From: Platanthera guangdongensis
Taxonomy: Eukaryota; Streptophyta; Magnoliopsida; Asparagales; Orchidaceae
DNA: 64,000 nucleotides
Assembly (NCBI GenBank): GCA_039583875.1
Contig: CM077149.1
Span: forward strand, 22,705,194-22,769,193
Reading direction: 5' to 3'
In this document: positions 44,010 through 55,597 of the stretch, in pieces
Numbering within the stretch: the first letter of the stretch is position 1
Layout of the letters: each line of letters starts with the position of its first letter
Translations under genes and position numbers: made by a program
Notes under the pieces: generated by a model
Seen by the model: the letters and a program-made list of their open reading frames with translations, nothing else
Told to the model about the DNA's origin: nothing
Database searches by the model: none

Positions 44010-44900
44010 GTAACGATTCTCTACTTGAGCATGTAAAGCTCTCCTTCTTTTGCATAGGAAGCCCGCTCTCACGAGTTTGCGGTGAGTTGGAGGCGTTCCT
44101 TCAGGTAGATATGTAAATTCCCCATTCTGTAGAGTCCGTAATCGAGAACGGACATAGGCATGATGTGTGAAGCCTATCCGGACATGTTGGTCTGGATCGG
44201 TGATGTTTCATTGCATAAATGCCGGAGAAGACTCTGTGCGAATGTTTGTTTTTCGGGTTTTCTACGTGGTAGATTGCAACAGGGAGCCTTGGGGATTAAC
44301 CCTAAGGTGCACCCTGAAAATTGGGCGGATGCGTGATCTTGCCAACTTGGTGGCCTGGGAGCCAACTTGAACATAACCGGGTTATGTGAAGTATGTGATG
44401 GAAACGGGACTCGGAGAAGTTTGACCTGCGTATATGGCTTAAATTGCCGTTACGATGTGAGCACAGGTTAGATGGAACCGTACTCGTTCTATGTTGTTCG
44501 GTTAGAGCCGTTGGCATGGATGAGGGTCTTCGACGGTCTATGGCTTAAATTGACGTGGCCCATACCGGGAAGACAAATTGCTCATATGTTTGGCCGTCAA
44601 ATTGGCGGTGGTGAGTCTGGAATCTCTATGGCTTAAACTGACGTGACATTGGCCGGTTCACCGAGAATGTGCCCTGAGTGCACGGGGTGTGTGGACTTGC
44701 ATGCCAATGCCTGTGATACAATATATAAATTTATACTGCTTGGTTATGCTAATAAGTGCGGGGAAGGAGCATCGCCTCCCCGAGTTGGGGGTGGGATCGT
44801 TATAATTGCTGACCGTTGCTTTTGTTTGCCACAGTGCAGTGGATTGTGCTTGCAGGTGTTGCTGGACCAAGCGGTCAATAGCGGGCTAAAGCCCAAATTG

Positions 44901-44905
44901 CGAAG
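44901..44905. repeat. Target duplication of F, left copy
   Basis: CGAAG, repeated at 49343-49347. Confidence 0.93.
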
Positions 44906-45330
44906 TGTTGCAGGATGGAGACCGGGCGGTATGTTGCTATCCGCAGACCGCACGGTCTGGCAGTTTCTCCCAGCCGGTCTGTTTACTGGACTGTTGCTGT
45001 TTGGTGTCCCAGCGGTCAGGCGGCTTGTCTCAGACGACTTGGAGGTCGGGCGGCCTAGCGGTCTCCTGTGGCGGCTTACTCTATGTGTTGCTTGTTCTCC
45101 TCCTGTTGGTGGTCGGGCGGTTAGCTGGTTTGTCTAACCGCACGACCTGTCCGGTTTGTTTTTTGTAAAGCCGCATATACTTGTAAATATTTAGTCCCAC
45201 ATTGCTTAACTGTAATCTCTCTCATCTCCTCCATTCTATAAAAGGGAGGCTATACCATTGTAATTGATAACATTTTTGAATAATAAAGTTTACATTACTC
45301 CAGTTTTCGGCCTGTTATTTTCTGTTCTCA
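44906..45330 (+). mobile_element. F 5' LTR
   Basis: TGTTGCAGGATGG to TTCTGTTCTCA. It has a clear TATA box, TATAAAAG at 45237-45244, and an AATAATAAAG polyadenylation-like stretch near 45280. GCGGTC and CCGCACGGTC units recur in its first half. Confidence 0.94.
45237..45244 (+). promoter_or_regulatory. TATA box of F
   Basis: TATAAAAG, conserved in the 3' LTR at 49249-49256. Confidence 0.7.
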
Positions 45331-45332
45331 CA

Positions 45333-45343
45333 TGGTATCAGAG
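45333..45343 (+). other. Primer binding site of F
   Basis: TGGTATCAGAG, two bases after the LTR, complementary to initiator tRNA-Met. Confidence 0.9.
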
Positions 45344-45749
45344 GGCTCGGTCCTTTCCTCATGATTGTGTGCGCTCTCTCTGATCTCGCGGCTTGGTTCC
45401 TTACTTCCTCTTCTTTGTCGCTGCGACCTGCCCTTGTTCGCCCGGCTTGTCCCTTCCCACGACCTATTCTCGCGGCCTGTTTCTCCTTTCCGCTACCTAT
45501 CTTCCCGGCTTGGTTCCTTGATTCCCCTTCTTTGTGGCTGCGACCTACTTGCTAGTCGCCGCGACCTCAGCTTTAGCCGTGCGACTTGTTCGTCTCCTCT
45601 ATTATCCCGGATTTCTTGCAAGCCGTGCGACTTCTTTCCCTTTGCTTTGCTATACTTCTAGGCCGTGCCCTTCCTAGCGGCACGACCTATTTTCTGTTGC
45701 CGCGGCTTGCCCCTCCTACTTCCTGCTGTTCTCACACAGTCTCTCTTCC

Positions 45750-46310
45750 ATGGCTTCCCCCTCCTCCAGGCTATCCGCCTCGGTGGTCACCTCTTCCGGT
45801 AGTGCTCACGTTGTTACTCACGGAAGATGGCTAATCGACTCTGGTGCTACAAATTATATGACGGGCAATCCACAGTGTTTCTCTCTTCTTGAAACACATG
45901 ATCGGTTGCCCCCGGTAATTGTTGCAGATGGCTCTCTCTCATCGGTCAATGGGACGGGCATGGTTCAAGTCACTCCATCTCTCTGCCCGGCTGATACCCT
46001 CTATGTGCCCAAGTTTCCTTACAATTTATTGTCGGTTACTTCTTTATGCAAACAATTACGGTGTTCTGTCACATTCACCCCTACCTCTTGTTCTTTTCAG
46101 GATCCGGACTCCCAACGGACGATTTCTACTGGGACTGAGAGCGGCGGCATCTACTTCCTCGACAACGTTTCTGCTTTATCCGCCTTCTCCTCCTCATCTA
46201 CAGATCTTGTACAATGACATCTTCGCCTTGGAAATGCTCCTCCCCGACTCCTGCGCCAGCTTCTGCCCCACCTCCCTCCTCATCATCCTCCTCTAAACTG
46301 TGATGCATGT
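45750..46310 (+). pseudogene. F copia protease and integrase zinc-finger start
   Basis: The frame starts at ATG 45750. The protease active site is WLIDSGATNYM (Asp at 45837). The LYVPKFPYNLLSVTSLCKQL stretch typical of copia proteases follows, and the frame runs to GGIYFLDN near 46170. Its frame is lost near 46217. A CDACQLGKHH fragment of the integrase zinc finger is visible at 46299-46328 in another frame. Upstream, 45344-45749 codes for nothing I can recognise: the gag gene is absent, and this stretch is a C/T-rich leader with GCGACCT repeats. Confidence 0.85.
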
Positions 46311-46369
46311 CAACTTGGCAAACATCACCGCTCATCCTTCCCACCAACGCAAAGTCAGGGAGTTCATAT

Positions 46370-48910
46370 TTTGTCACATTTATTCATGATTTATCTAGGT
46401 GTACGTGGGTGTATCTTCTAAAGGATCGCTCCGAGCTTTTCTCTGTCTGACAATCGTTTTATTTTATGGTTAAGACTCAGTTTGATACGTCTATTAAAAT
46501 CCTTCGTTCTGACAATGCTAAGGAATATCTTAGCCATGAATTCTCTTCTTTTTGTATGCATCATGGTATTCTTCATCAAACTAGCTGTGTCTACACCTCA
46601 CAACAAAATGGGGTGGAGGAACGCAAAAACTGTCACATCCTTGACGTCGCTCGCAGTCTGCTGACTCAAATGCATGTTCCTCGCTCCTATTGGGGCTATG
46701 ATGTCCTCCTCTCATGTTATCTCGTCAAGCGCATTCCCTCCACAGTTCTTCACGGTGCTACCCCATTCTCCATCCTTTATCCGAACAAGGATCCCTTTCC
46801 TCTTACTCTGCAGATCTTTGGGTGCACTGCCTTTGTGCACTCTCCCGCTGGCACCCGTGACAAACTCTCACCACGTGCCATCAAATGTGTCTTTCTAGGG
46901 TACTCTCCCACTCAGAAAGGCTATTGTTGCTTTGACCATGTTACCCGTAAGCAATATGTCTCTGCGGATGTCACCTTCTTTGAAAATGCATCCTACTTCT
47001 CTCCAGCTTCTTCCTCTACACCTGCTGATCCTCCGTCTCCTACCAACCCATCCATTACCTCTGTTCCCACTGACGTTCCACCATCTTCACCATCTCCACC
47101 ATCTCCACCATCTCCATCATCTCCACCCTCTCCACCATCTCCACCATCTCCTCCGCTATCTCCTTCCTCTCCGCAGCCGTCTCTCTCTACTCCCGGGCCA
47201 GCTCTCTCCACCATGGATGCTCCGGATACTGAGGAACCTGCTGATCTGGGTCTCCTGATTGCTCTTCGCAAAGGGGTTCGGGCATGTACCCAACACTCGC
47301 TTGCTGCAATTGTTTCCTATGATCGTCTTACCCCCTCTCACAGAGCTTTTGCATTGGCTATCGCGGCCACTGCCACCCCCCGTTCCTACCAGGAGGACCT
47401 TACTATTCCTCATTGGAAAGCTGCCATGGATGAGGAGATTGTTACTCTCACTGAACGTGGTACCTGGACCCTTGTTCCTCCTCCTTTCGGCACAGATGTT
47501 GTTGGTTATCGTTGGGTCTTTGTGGTGAAGTTCCTCCCCGATGGCAGTGTGGATCGTTACAAGGCTTGCCTGGTTGCCAAGGGTTTTACCCAAACTTATG
47601 GCGTTGATTACTTTGATACTTTCTCTCCCATGGCTCGTCTCAACACTATTAGGGTTCTTCTCTCTGTTGCTGTCAACAAGGATTGGCCCATTTCACAGCT
47701 GGATGTTAAGAATGCTTTCCTCTATGGTGATCTGCATGAAGATGTTTACATGGAGCAACCTCCTGGGTATGTTGCTCAGGGGGAGACACGAGTATGCCGG
47801 CTAACGAAGGCTATCTATGGGCTCAAACAGAGTCCTCGTTCCTGGTTTGACAAATTCAGTGGCATTATTGCGGCCATTGGTTTTACAAGAAGCTCAGCAG
47901 ATCACTCCTTATTTGTTCGAAAAACTGCCTCTGGTTTGGTTGTTCTTGCGGTTTATGTTGATGACATTCTTCTCACTGGCGATGACCAGGATGGGGTATT
48001 GTTGACAAAGAAACACCTTCGTCAACACCTGGTCACAAAGGATATGGGCTCCCCAAAATACTTTCTGGGGATTGAAATCTCAAGGAAGCCCAACTCCATG
48101 GTTCTTTCCCAACAGAAGTACGCTCTTGATCTTTTAAAGGAGGCAGGATTGACTGGTGCTAAACCTGCACGTTATCCTATGGCTGCTGGAGAAGACAAAA
48201 CTTGGATAGATGGCTCGCCTCTTCTATCTGATCCTACGAGGTACCGGCGTCTGGTGGGCAAGCTCATATATCTCACGGTAACCAGACCCGATATCTCTTA
48301 TACTGTTAGCAAGGAGAGCCAGTTCATGCAAGCTCCTAGGGAGTGTCATTTACAATCTGCCCTGAGGATATTAGAGTATATTAAAGCAGCACCAGGGAAA
48401 GGACTCCTCTTTCAGAAGAATGGTCACCTAAGGGTTGAAGCGTACTCTGATTCAAGTTATGCTGATGATAAAGGGGACCGCAAATTGACATCAGGTTTCT
48501 ACACGTTTGTTGGAGGCAATCTCGTGAGTTGGAAGAGCAAGAAATAGTTTGTGGTTTCAAGGTCTAGTGCAGAGGCAGAATATCGCAGCATGGCGTTGAC
48601 TACATATGAGTTGAAATGGTTGCGGGCTCTCATGCTTGACTTAGGAGAGGTTTACAACTATCCTCTTCCTATGTTCTGTGACAACAGGGCCGCAATATAC
48701 ATTTCCAAAAATCCGGTCTTTCATGAGAGAACAAAACACATACAAGTCGACTGTCATTTTATTCGGGAAGAGATTTTGAAGAAACAGATATGCATTTCGT
48801 TCGTCACTTCCGACAACGAGTTGGCAGACATCTTCACCAAGCCGGTGTCCGCTTCCTTTTTCCACATCTGCGACAAGCTGGGCATGGTTGATATCTATGC
48901 TCCAGCTTGA
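46370..48910 (+). pseudogene. F copia integrase, reverse transcriptase and RNase H; deletion and stops
   Basis: Integrase resumes at FVTFIHDLSRCTWVYLLKDRSEL (about 46370-46445), then a stop near 46448. The region with the first catalytic Asp is missing. The second Asp (SDN, 46511) and the Glu (46619) keep the 35-residue spacing. A Ser/Pro repeat (47075-47170) precedes the reverse transcriptase: GTWTLVPPP, CLVAKGFTQ, LDVKNAFLYGDLHEDVYMEQPPG, and YVDDILLTG with YVDD at 47954-47965. RNase H breaks at TAG 48545 (KK*FVVSRSSAEAEY) and continues to 48910 (DNRAAIYISKN, RTKHIQVDCHFIRE, LADIFTKPV). From 46466 to 48547 the frame is open for 693 codons. Confidence 0.93.
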
Positions 48911-48917
48911 GGGGGAG
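48908..48917 (+). other. Polypurine tract of F
   Basis: TGAGGGGGAG, directly before the 3' LTR and overlapping the pol stop codon. Confidence 0.88.
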
Positions 48918-49342
48918 TGTTGCAGGATGGAGACCAGGCGGTTTGTTGCTATCCGGAGACCGCGCGGTCTGGCAGTTTCTCCCAGCCGGTCTGTGTACCG
49001 GGCTATTGCTGTTTGGTGTCCCAGCGGTCAGGCAGGTTGTCTCAAACGACTTGGAGGTCGGGCGGTCTAGCGGTCTCCTGTGGCGGCTTACTCTCTGTGT
49101 TGCTTGTTCTCCTCCTGTTGGTGGTCGGGCGGTTAGCCGGTTTATCTAACCGTACAACCTGTCTGGTTTGTTTTTTGTAAAGCCGCATATACTTGTAAAT
49201 TTTTAGTCCCACATTGCTTAACTATAATCTCTCTCATCTCCTCCATTCTATAAAAGGGAGGCTATACCATTGTAATTGATACCTTTTTGGAATAATAAAG
49301 TTTACATTACTCCTGTTTTCGGCCTGTTATTTTCTGTTCTCA
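48918..49342 (+). mobile_element. F 3' LTR
   Basis: Same length as the 5' LTR, with about 94 % identity by eye. Followed by the CGAAG duplication. Confidence 0.94.
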
Positions 49343-49347
49343 CGAAG
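49343..49347. repeat. Target duplication of F, right copy
   Basis: CGAAG, matching 44901-44905. Confidence 0.93.
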
Positions 49348-49415
49348 CCGGCCCTCGAAGGCCTAATTGGAGTGTTTACTTGCTTTTGTTCATGTATGAC
49401 CGGCCTACATGCCGT
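49348..49415 (+). mobile_element. E 5' LTR, second part
   Basis: CCGGCCCTCGAAGGCC through CCGGCCTACATGCCGT, colinear with the A LTR near 2900-2960. It ends with GCCGT, the target duplication of H. Confidence 0.88.
49411..49415. repeat. Target duplication of H, left copy
   Basis: GCCGT, repeated at 62647-62651. Confidence 0.85.
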
Positions 49416-49418
49416 TGT
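49414..49418. repeat. Target duplication of G, left copy
   Basis: GTTGT, repeated at 59562-59566. It includes the first three bases of H. Confidence 0.9.
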
Positions 49419-50499
49419 TGTAACAACCCCATCCGTTCGTATGGTATATACTAGAAGGTCCGGCCGGGGCCCCACAGCATATACCACAAAATAGACGATG
49501 AAGCTACTGGATGATATCAGAGTACGCAGCGCACCTAACACAAAACATTCTAGCGGAAGCCTATACGAAAACATGAACTCCACAAGTGAATGTCCAACAT
49601 ACATCACAACCATACGTTGCATATAGGAATGTCTTACATCAGTACACAAGTTGGCCTTATGGCCTTACATGGCTTTCAAACAGTGGCCTAAACAGATTGG
49701 CGCGCAGCTCGGCTACAATAAAGGAAAACACACAACAAGCAACATATATATAGCCTTCGAGGGCTAGCAGCAGCAGCAACAGCAATAGCAGGAACATCAA
49801 CCTTTATGCGTCCTGCTTGGTTCTCCAGCACCTGTACAGGGACAATCCACCCAACGGTCGCAAACAAAAGCAACGGTCAGCATTCAGCTGACCCAATTAT
49901 AACGACCCTACCCCTTTCTCGGGGCAGCGGTAATCTTCCCTGCAGGCATATTATATCACAAACATGGCAATATATCTTATAAAATGTGCTTTCACGCACA
50001 CATGCCATCACAACCGTTCACCACCCGACCCAATGGTCCGTGCACTCAGGGCACATTCTTGGTGTTCTGGCAAAGCTCTTGCCCACCACCGTATCAGGGT
50101 CATCACCCAACAACAACTTACTTGAGCATTCACTCCATGGCGTGAAGCCGGAGTTTTATAGTCTTAGTGAACCGGGATTGGCCCGTAGCCCCCCATGGTC
50201 TCATGGCGCGTAGGCCTAAGACTCTCGCATAGTCGTACAACACCGAGATGGCCCATAGCCCCCCATTGTGTCATGGCTCACAGGCCTACAACTCTTTTTA
50301 TGCGCTCCAACAAACCACACCTTCTGGTCCATGTCGGACGGACATAACGCAGGTCGGATCCTCCACCCCCGTTGCTCAAATCGCCTTGCCTTCTCCGAGT
50401 ACCGCGTACTCATGTCGTAATCAAAGGCGCGGGTCGGTCTCACCAATCCTGTTCTTGGCACACAGCCTGGGTGTTTCTCTCCACCCTAATCCTTATCAT

Positions 50500-50790
50500 A
50501 CCAGCGGGTCTTTCCTGGGCACCCCAGTACTTCCTGTTACTCTCTTCACAGGTGGACACCGCAATATCACCAATGTCAGGGGTCTTTCCTGGGCATACCA
50601 GTACTTCCTGTTACTCTCTTCACAGGTGGACACCCTACGACATCAAGCATCACAAAGGGTCTTTCCTGGTCACACCAGTACTTCCTATGCCTCATTCACA
50701 GGTATGACCCAAAAGCACAAGCATAACACGGATATTTTCCTGGACTACCACTCCAGTACTTCCTGCTACTCCTCTTCACAGGCATAATCC
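50500..50790 (-). repeat. CAGTACTTCC tandem units in the G 3' LTR
   Basis: About five degenerate units of TTTCCTGGGC-ACCAGTACTTCCTGT-CTCTTCACAGG with a period near 65 bp. They lie in the U5 side. A matching set is at 58027-58310 in the other LTR. Confidence 0.82.
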
Positions 50791-51349
50791 GTTGACTTCT
50801 TAAACTACACGTTTATCACGGAGTCTTCTCCGGTTCCTATGCAACATCACCAATCCAGACCAACCTGTCCAGATGGGCTTCACACAGCATGCCTATTCCG
50901 TACTCCAATTGCGGATCTATATGCCAACAAAGGGGATTTCATGAATCACCCAAAAGACTCCCACAATCAGCCACCTCTTGGTGGGGGAATCACAAATATA
51001 TGCCAAAAGGAAGCCTTCACATGGCTAGGAAGAAAAGTCGTTACCCTTGACGACCGCTTCGGTGCCATGAACTCAAAACTAGCTTGAACGAATCACAAGA
51101 ACTTTTCCTCTGCAACACCGGCTTCGGATCTCTTGTCGGTAAACCGCAGCACCACCACCAGCAGCCCTTCCTCTTCTTCCTTCTTCTTCCTCTCCCTTTC
51201 TTTCTTTAACTTGTAAAAAGATGAAGGCTAAGCCAAATGAGAATAAGTTCTCAGTTTTCGGCCTTTAGGAAAAGAGGAAAGAAGCTCAGCCTTTGGATCC
51301 CTGCTGAAGGAACAGACGACCACAAATATGACAGAAAAGCTGAATTTGA

Positions 51350-52010
51350 CCTGACACGGCCTGTGACACGCCCGTGTCCCGGGCCTTGTGCCTCAAGCGG
51401 TGGTCAACCGACTTATCCAAACCAGTGACACGCCCATGGGACACGCCCGTGTCATGGGCCATGTCATCCAACACGCCTTCAGACACGCCCGTGTCTGTGG
51501 CCGTGTTCACATGGCGAAAATAATCCCAAAATCGTCCGAGACTCACACGGCCTGTGACACCCCCGTGTCCCAGGCCGTGTGCCCATACACGACACGTCGA
51601 CACGCCCTAGCACAAAACTTCGTCGCGCTGAGTTCGTCGACCCAAATTGACATGCCCTGTGACACGCCCGTGTCACAGGCCGTGTTCAACTTCTCGACAC
51701 TCGACGACCACAACTCGACACTCGACAATCGTCGGGCAAAATGCGTCGAGCACACGACACGGCCGGGGACAAGCCCGTGTCCTTGTCCGTGTGCCTCCTC
51801 TCGACACATCGTCGAGCGAAAAAAATGTCGACACCCAGGCCGATCTTCGACACGGCCTCGACACGCCCTGAGACACGCCCGTGTCTCAGGCCGTGTCTGC
51901 TGTTCGACGACCGTCGACCCCAAATTTCGTCGACCTAGTGGACAAAACGTCGACTCCAGCTTGAAACGCCCTGGGACACGCCCGTGTCCCAGACTGTGTC
52001 ACCCGAAAAT
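51350..52010 (-). repeat. ACACGCCCGTGT array in the G 3' LTR
   Basis: About eight units of GACACGCCCGTGTCNNNGGCCGTGT, mixed with CGTCGA motifs. The core is the reverse-strand form of the A palindrome. Confidence 0.9.
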
Positions 52011-52037
52011 TTCCTGCTGAGAAATTGGGCTGTTACA

Positions 52038-52074
52038 ATCCTCCCGTCCTACAAGAAATTTCGTCCTCAAAATT
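52038..52074 (-). other. Stem-loop and polypurine tract of G
   Basis: Minus strand: AATTTTG (52074-52068) pairs with CGAAATT (52063-52057), with one T-G pair, around AGGA. AGGACGGGAGGAT follows, directly before the LTR. Confidence 0.78.
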
Positions 52075-52159
52075 CTGACACAGGAAGGCAATCAGGAACC
52101 AGTAAGAAAAATGTGATAACATTCAACTTTTTATGTTACAACACACGACTCTCCACAGA

Positions 52160-55100
52160 TTACAAAAACAGCTCGGGGAACTCTTCTCGCATGGTTTGCT
52201 CTCGCTCCCATATCAGTTCTTCTCGGCCGTAGTTGTCCCACCGGACTTTCACCATGCCGACCGTCTTGTTCCGCAACTGTTTCTCGGCTCGATCTTCAAT
52301 CTGAATGGGTCTAACTCTCGTTGTTAGCCCATACTCCACCGGCACACGATCATCCGCAATCACTTGGGCTGGATCTTTAATGGCCATTCGCAGCACCGAG
52401 ATGTGAAATACATCATGTAAACCAACCAAGTCTGCCGACAGAGCCAGCTGATACGCTGCTTCGCCAACTCGCTCAACCACTTCAAAAGGACCCAAGTATC
52501 TTGGACTCAACTTTTTCAAGCGTCGAATCCTGGAGACACCTTTGAATGGCTTGATCTTCAAGTAGACCCAATCGCCAACCGCAAATTCCACGTTCCGGTG
52601 CTTGGCGTTGTAGTACTTAGCTTGTCGATCTTGAGCAATAAGTAGCTTTTTGCGAATAGTTCGAATGGTTGAGTTTTCTTCATCAACCTCATTTGGTTTA
52701 AAAACTCGAGCTTCGCCCACTTCTACCCAAGCCAAGGTAGTACGACACTTCCTTCCATATAGTGCTTCATATGGTGCCATCCCAATGCTCGCCTGGTAGC
52801 TGTTATTATATGCAAACTCTACCATATAGAGATGATCTTCCCATCTCTTTCTGAAGTCAAGGGCGCACATTCGGAGCATGTCCTCCATTGTTCTGTTGGT
52901 ACGTTCAGTTTGGCCATCCGTTTGGGGATGAAAGGCTGTACTGAAAGTTAACTTCGTGCCCAACAGTCGGTGAACTAGCCTCCAATCATTTGACGTGAAT
53001 CGCCCATCTCGATCACTGACGATGCTCCGGGGAACACCGTGAAGTCGCACAATCTGGTCCACATATAACTTTGCCAAACTTTAAACTGAATCATCCCGCC
53101 TGTTCGGGAGAAAATATGCCACTCTCGTTCAAATGAAATCATTTCCTCGCTGCGATCTCGGCAACCCGTGCACAAAATCCATGGAAATATCATCAAATAT
53201 CCACTCTGGGATCGGCAGTAACTTCAAATAACCGCCCGGCTTTTGGCATTCCGCCTTCCCCATCGTACATGTTTGACATTTGGATACAAAAAGGGCAACA
53301 TCTTTCTTGAGCCCTGGCCACCAGAAAAGCTTCTTCATATCGTTGAACATCTTCGTGCTCCCGGGGTGAAGGGAATACTTTGTATAATGCGCTTCATACA
53401 TCAGTTCTTCCCACACTTTCCCCACATTTGGGACGCACAAACGGCCCTCTTTGCGCAAACGACCGTCATTCCAGGAAAATTTGCCTTCTGACCCTTCCTT
53501 CACATAGCGTAAGAGATCTTCATCTAACTCCGTTGCCTGTCAAACTCGGTCCACAAGGTCACATTGCACCTCGGTCCAGTTCAAACATGCCGTGGCAGTG
53601 GAATTCTTGTCAACACAATAAATCTCCAATGCCTCGAGCTCCCGGATAAGACGTTCATCATGCCTTTGTAACCAATTTGCTCTAGTCGGAACCCGCCAAC
53701 TCAAAGCATCCGCGACAATATTCCCCTTTCCGGGCGTATAGTGAACCTCGAAAGTGTTGTCCCCAAGGAACTCCAACCACCTTCGTTGTCGCATGTTCAA
53801 GTCTTTCTGCTCCAAGAGATACTTTAGGCTCTTATGATCTGTATAGATCTCCACCTTCACTCCATAAAGGTAGTGTCGCCATAACTTGAGTGCAAAAATC
53901 ACCGCCGCTAATTCCACATCATGGACGGGATAATTTCGCTCATGCACCTTCAACTGGCGTGAGCCATAAGCAATTACCTTTCCATTTTGTAGAAGAACAC
54001 AGCCTAAGCCGCTCCCTGAGGCATTACTATAAATCACAAAGCCATCGGTTCCACGTGGCGAAGACAACACCGACGTCGTGGTCAACCGAACCTTCAGCTC
54101 ATCAAAAGCCCGTTCGCACTCCGGCGTCCAAACGAACTTCTGATCTTTTCGCGTCAATGTGGTTAGCGGCAAAGCGATCCGCGAGAAATTCTCAACAAAT
54201 CTTCTATAGTAGCCCGCAAGTCCAAGGAAACTCCTGACTTCGGCCACGGAAGAAAATATCGGCCACTCTTATATAGCCCTTATCTTCGCTGGATCCACTG
54301 CAATGCCCACTCCACTTACCACATGGCCTAGGAATGCCACTGACGATAGCCAAAACTCGCACTTCGAGAACTTGGCATAGAGCTGATTTTGCCTCAACGT
54401 ATTCAATACCAACCGCAAGTGCATCTCATGCTCAGCTTTCGACTTCGAGTACACCAGGATGTCATCAATGAACACAATCACAAACAGATCCAGGTACTCT
54501 TGAAAAATACGGTGCATCAGATCCATAAACACCGAAGGTGCATTGCACAATCCAAATGGCATGACTATGAACTCATAGTGCCCATAACGTGTTCCAAATG
54601 CGGTTTTGGGAATGTCACCCTCCCAAATTCTCAACTGGTAATAACCAGACTTTAGGTCCAACTTTGAATAGACGGTCGAGCCCACCAGCTGATCGAATAA
54701 CTCATCAATCCGGGGTATCGAATGCTTATTCTTCTCAGTCAGCTTATTCAGTTCATGGTAATCAATACACAACCGCAACCCACCGTCTTTCTTCTTTACA
54801 AAAAGCACAGGCGCGCTCCAAGGTGACATGCTTGGGCGTATATAACCTTGCTCTAGCAATTCTTGCAATTGGACCTTCAATTCAGCCATCTCTTTTGGCG
54901 CGACGCGATATGGCGAGCGGGCTACAGGTTTTGCACCTGACACCAACTCGATTGTGAAGTCAATCTCCTGCTGGGGTGGTAACCCAGGGAGATCCGTGGG
55001 AAACACATCTATAAATTCTGCCACAATCGGAACCTCGCACACACTAGCCTTAGGCTCAACAGCCTGAATCAGTGCGAAGTAACACTCCGCACCCTTCCGA

Positions 55101-55506
55101 ACAGCCTTGACTACCCGGAGTGCAGACATCAATGTCCCGCTGACTCCTCGCATACCCGCGAACTTTGTCTCATGTTCGGTATTTTGGCCCAACGTGATCT
55201 CTTTGGACTTGCAATCAATCATAGCATGCTGCTCCGCAAGCCAATCCATCCCAAAAATCACGTCGAATTCCGATATTGGCAAAACAAATGCAGTTAAACT
55301 GAAATCCCGACTTCCTAACTGAACCGCCACATCGCAAGCTTGATCCGCAAGCATCCAACAACCATTCGGCAACACCACTCTGATGCTATCTGTCTTTGCA
55401 CGACTAGGTATCCCAAGCCGCGCTATAAATTCGCTAGACAGAAAAGAATGTGATGCACCCGTATCAAACAGTGCTCGCGCCAGCGTGTCCCGAATCATCA
55501 CAAAGC
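52160..55506 (-). pseudogene. pol: G pol: protease to chromodomain, in one frame with several stops
   Basis: Starts after the intron with [21 protein letters not shown] (Asp at 55465). The reverse transcriptase is open to 54269, with FIDDILVYS near 54470. Stops follow in KIRAI*EW (54269), DRV*QAT (53540), GNDFI*T (53129) and SV*SLAK (near 53085). Near 53125 about six codons of the integrase core are missing relative to A. RNase H reads SNASGSGLG: the catalytic Asp of SDASG is Asn. From 53077 to 52160 the integrase and chromodomain ([18 protein letters not shown]) are open. Several catalytic sites are intact but the chain is broken. Confidence 0.92.
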
Positions 55507-55597
55507 CTGTGACAATCATGTCACACACACAAACCGCAAACACATACGCATGAAACAAAACATACAAACAATAGCATATGCAAAACTAAACTCATAC
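55507..55597 (-). other. Presumed gag-protease intron of G (91 bp)
   Basis: Minus strand: donor ACAG|GTATGAG, acceptor TTGTCACAG|GC. The insertion point and phase are the same as in A, B2 and C, but the intron sequence is unrelated apart from the signals. Confidence 0.66.

Larger units (their letters stand above)
43082..44905 (+). mobile_element. Element E 5' LTR, first part
   Basis: Starts TGTAATGCCCTGAAACTC, close to the A LTR start. It carries the palindrome array, a TATA-like TTATACCCGTATA near 43786, the ATG exon and part of R/U5, and is then interrupted by F after CGAAG. It resumes at 49348-49415 and at 62652-62936, about 2.18 kb in all. Confidence 0.9.
44906..49342 (+). mobile_element. 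Element F: small Ty1/copia, non-autonomous
   Basis: Two 425-bp LTRs (44906-45330 and 48918-49342), CGAAG target duplications, a primer binding site and a polypurine tract define a complete insertion in the E LTR. I count about 25 LTR differences (about 6 %), so it is not recent. The interior starts with protease. No gag is seen, and the integrase core is missing its first part. Confidence 0.95.
49419..52037 (-). mobile_element. G 3' LTR
   Basis: Plus-strand termini TGTAACAACCCC and GGCTGTTACA. It holds a run of about 65-bp units with CAGTACTTCCTGTTACTC and TTCACAGG (50505-50790), the ATG exon with an intact donor (minus strand, near 51066-51043, GTAACG), and the palindrome array next to its minus-strand start. 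Confidence 0.93.

Noticed and set aside
44918..45730. Possible gag of F in the frames before the protease
   Set aside because: These frames cover the LTR and a C/T-rich leader. No capsid-like or zinc-knuckle motif is present.
47000..47271. Gly/Asp-rich antisense ORF
   Set aside because: It is the complement of the Ser/Pro repeat in the F polyprotein.
49986..51087. Possible genes in the G LTR (Ser/Thr/Phe-rich frames with repeats)
   Set aside because: They are frames through the CAGTACTTCC tandem units of the LTR and have counterparts in both LTRs of G.
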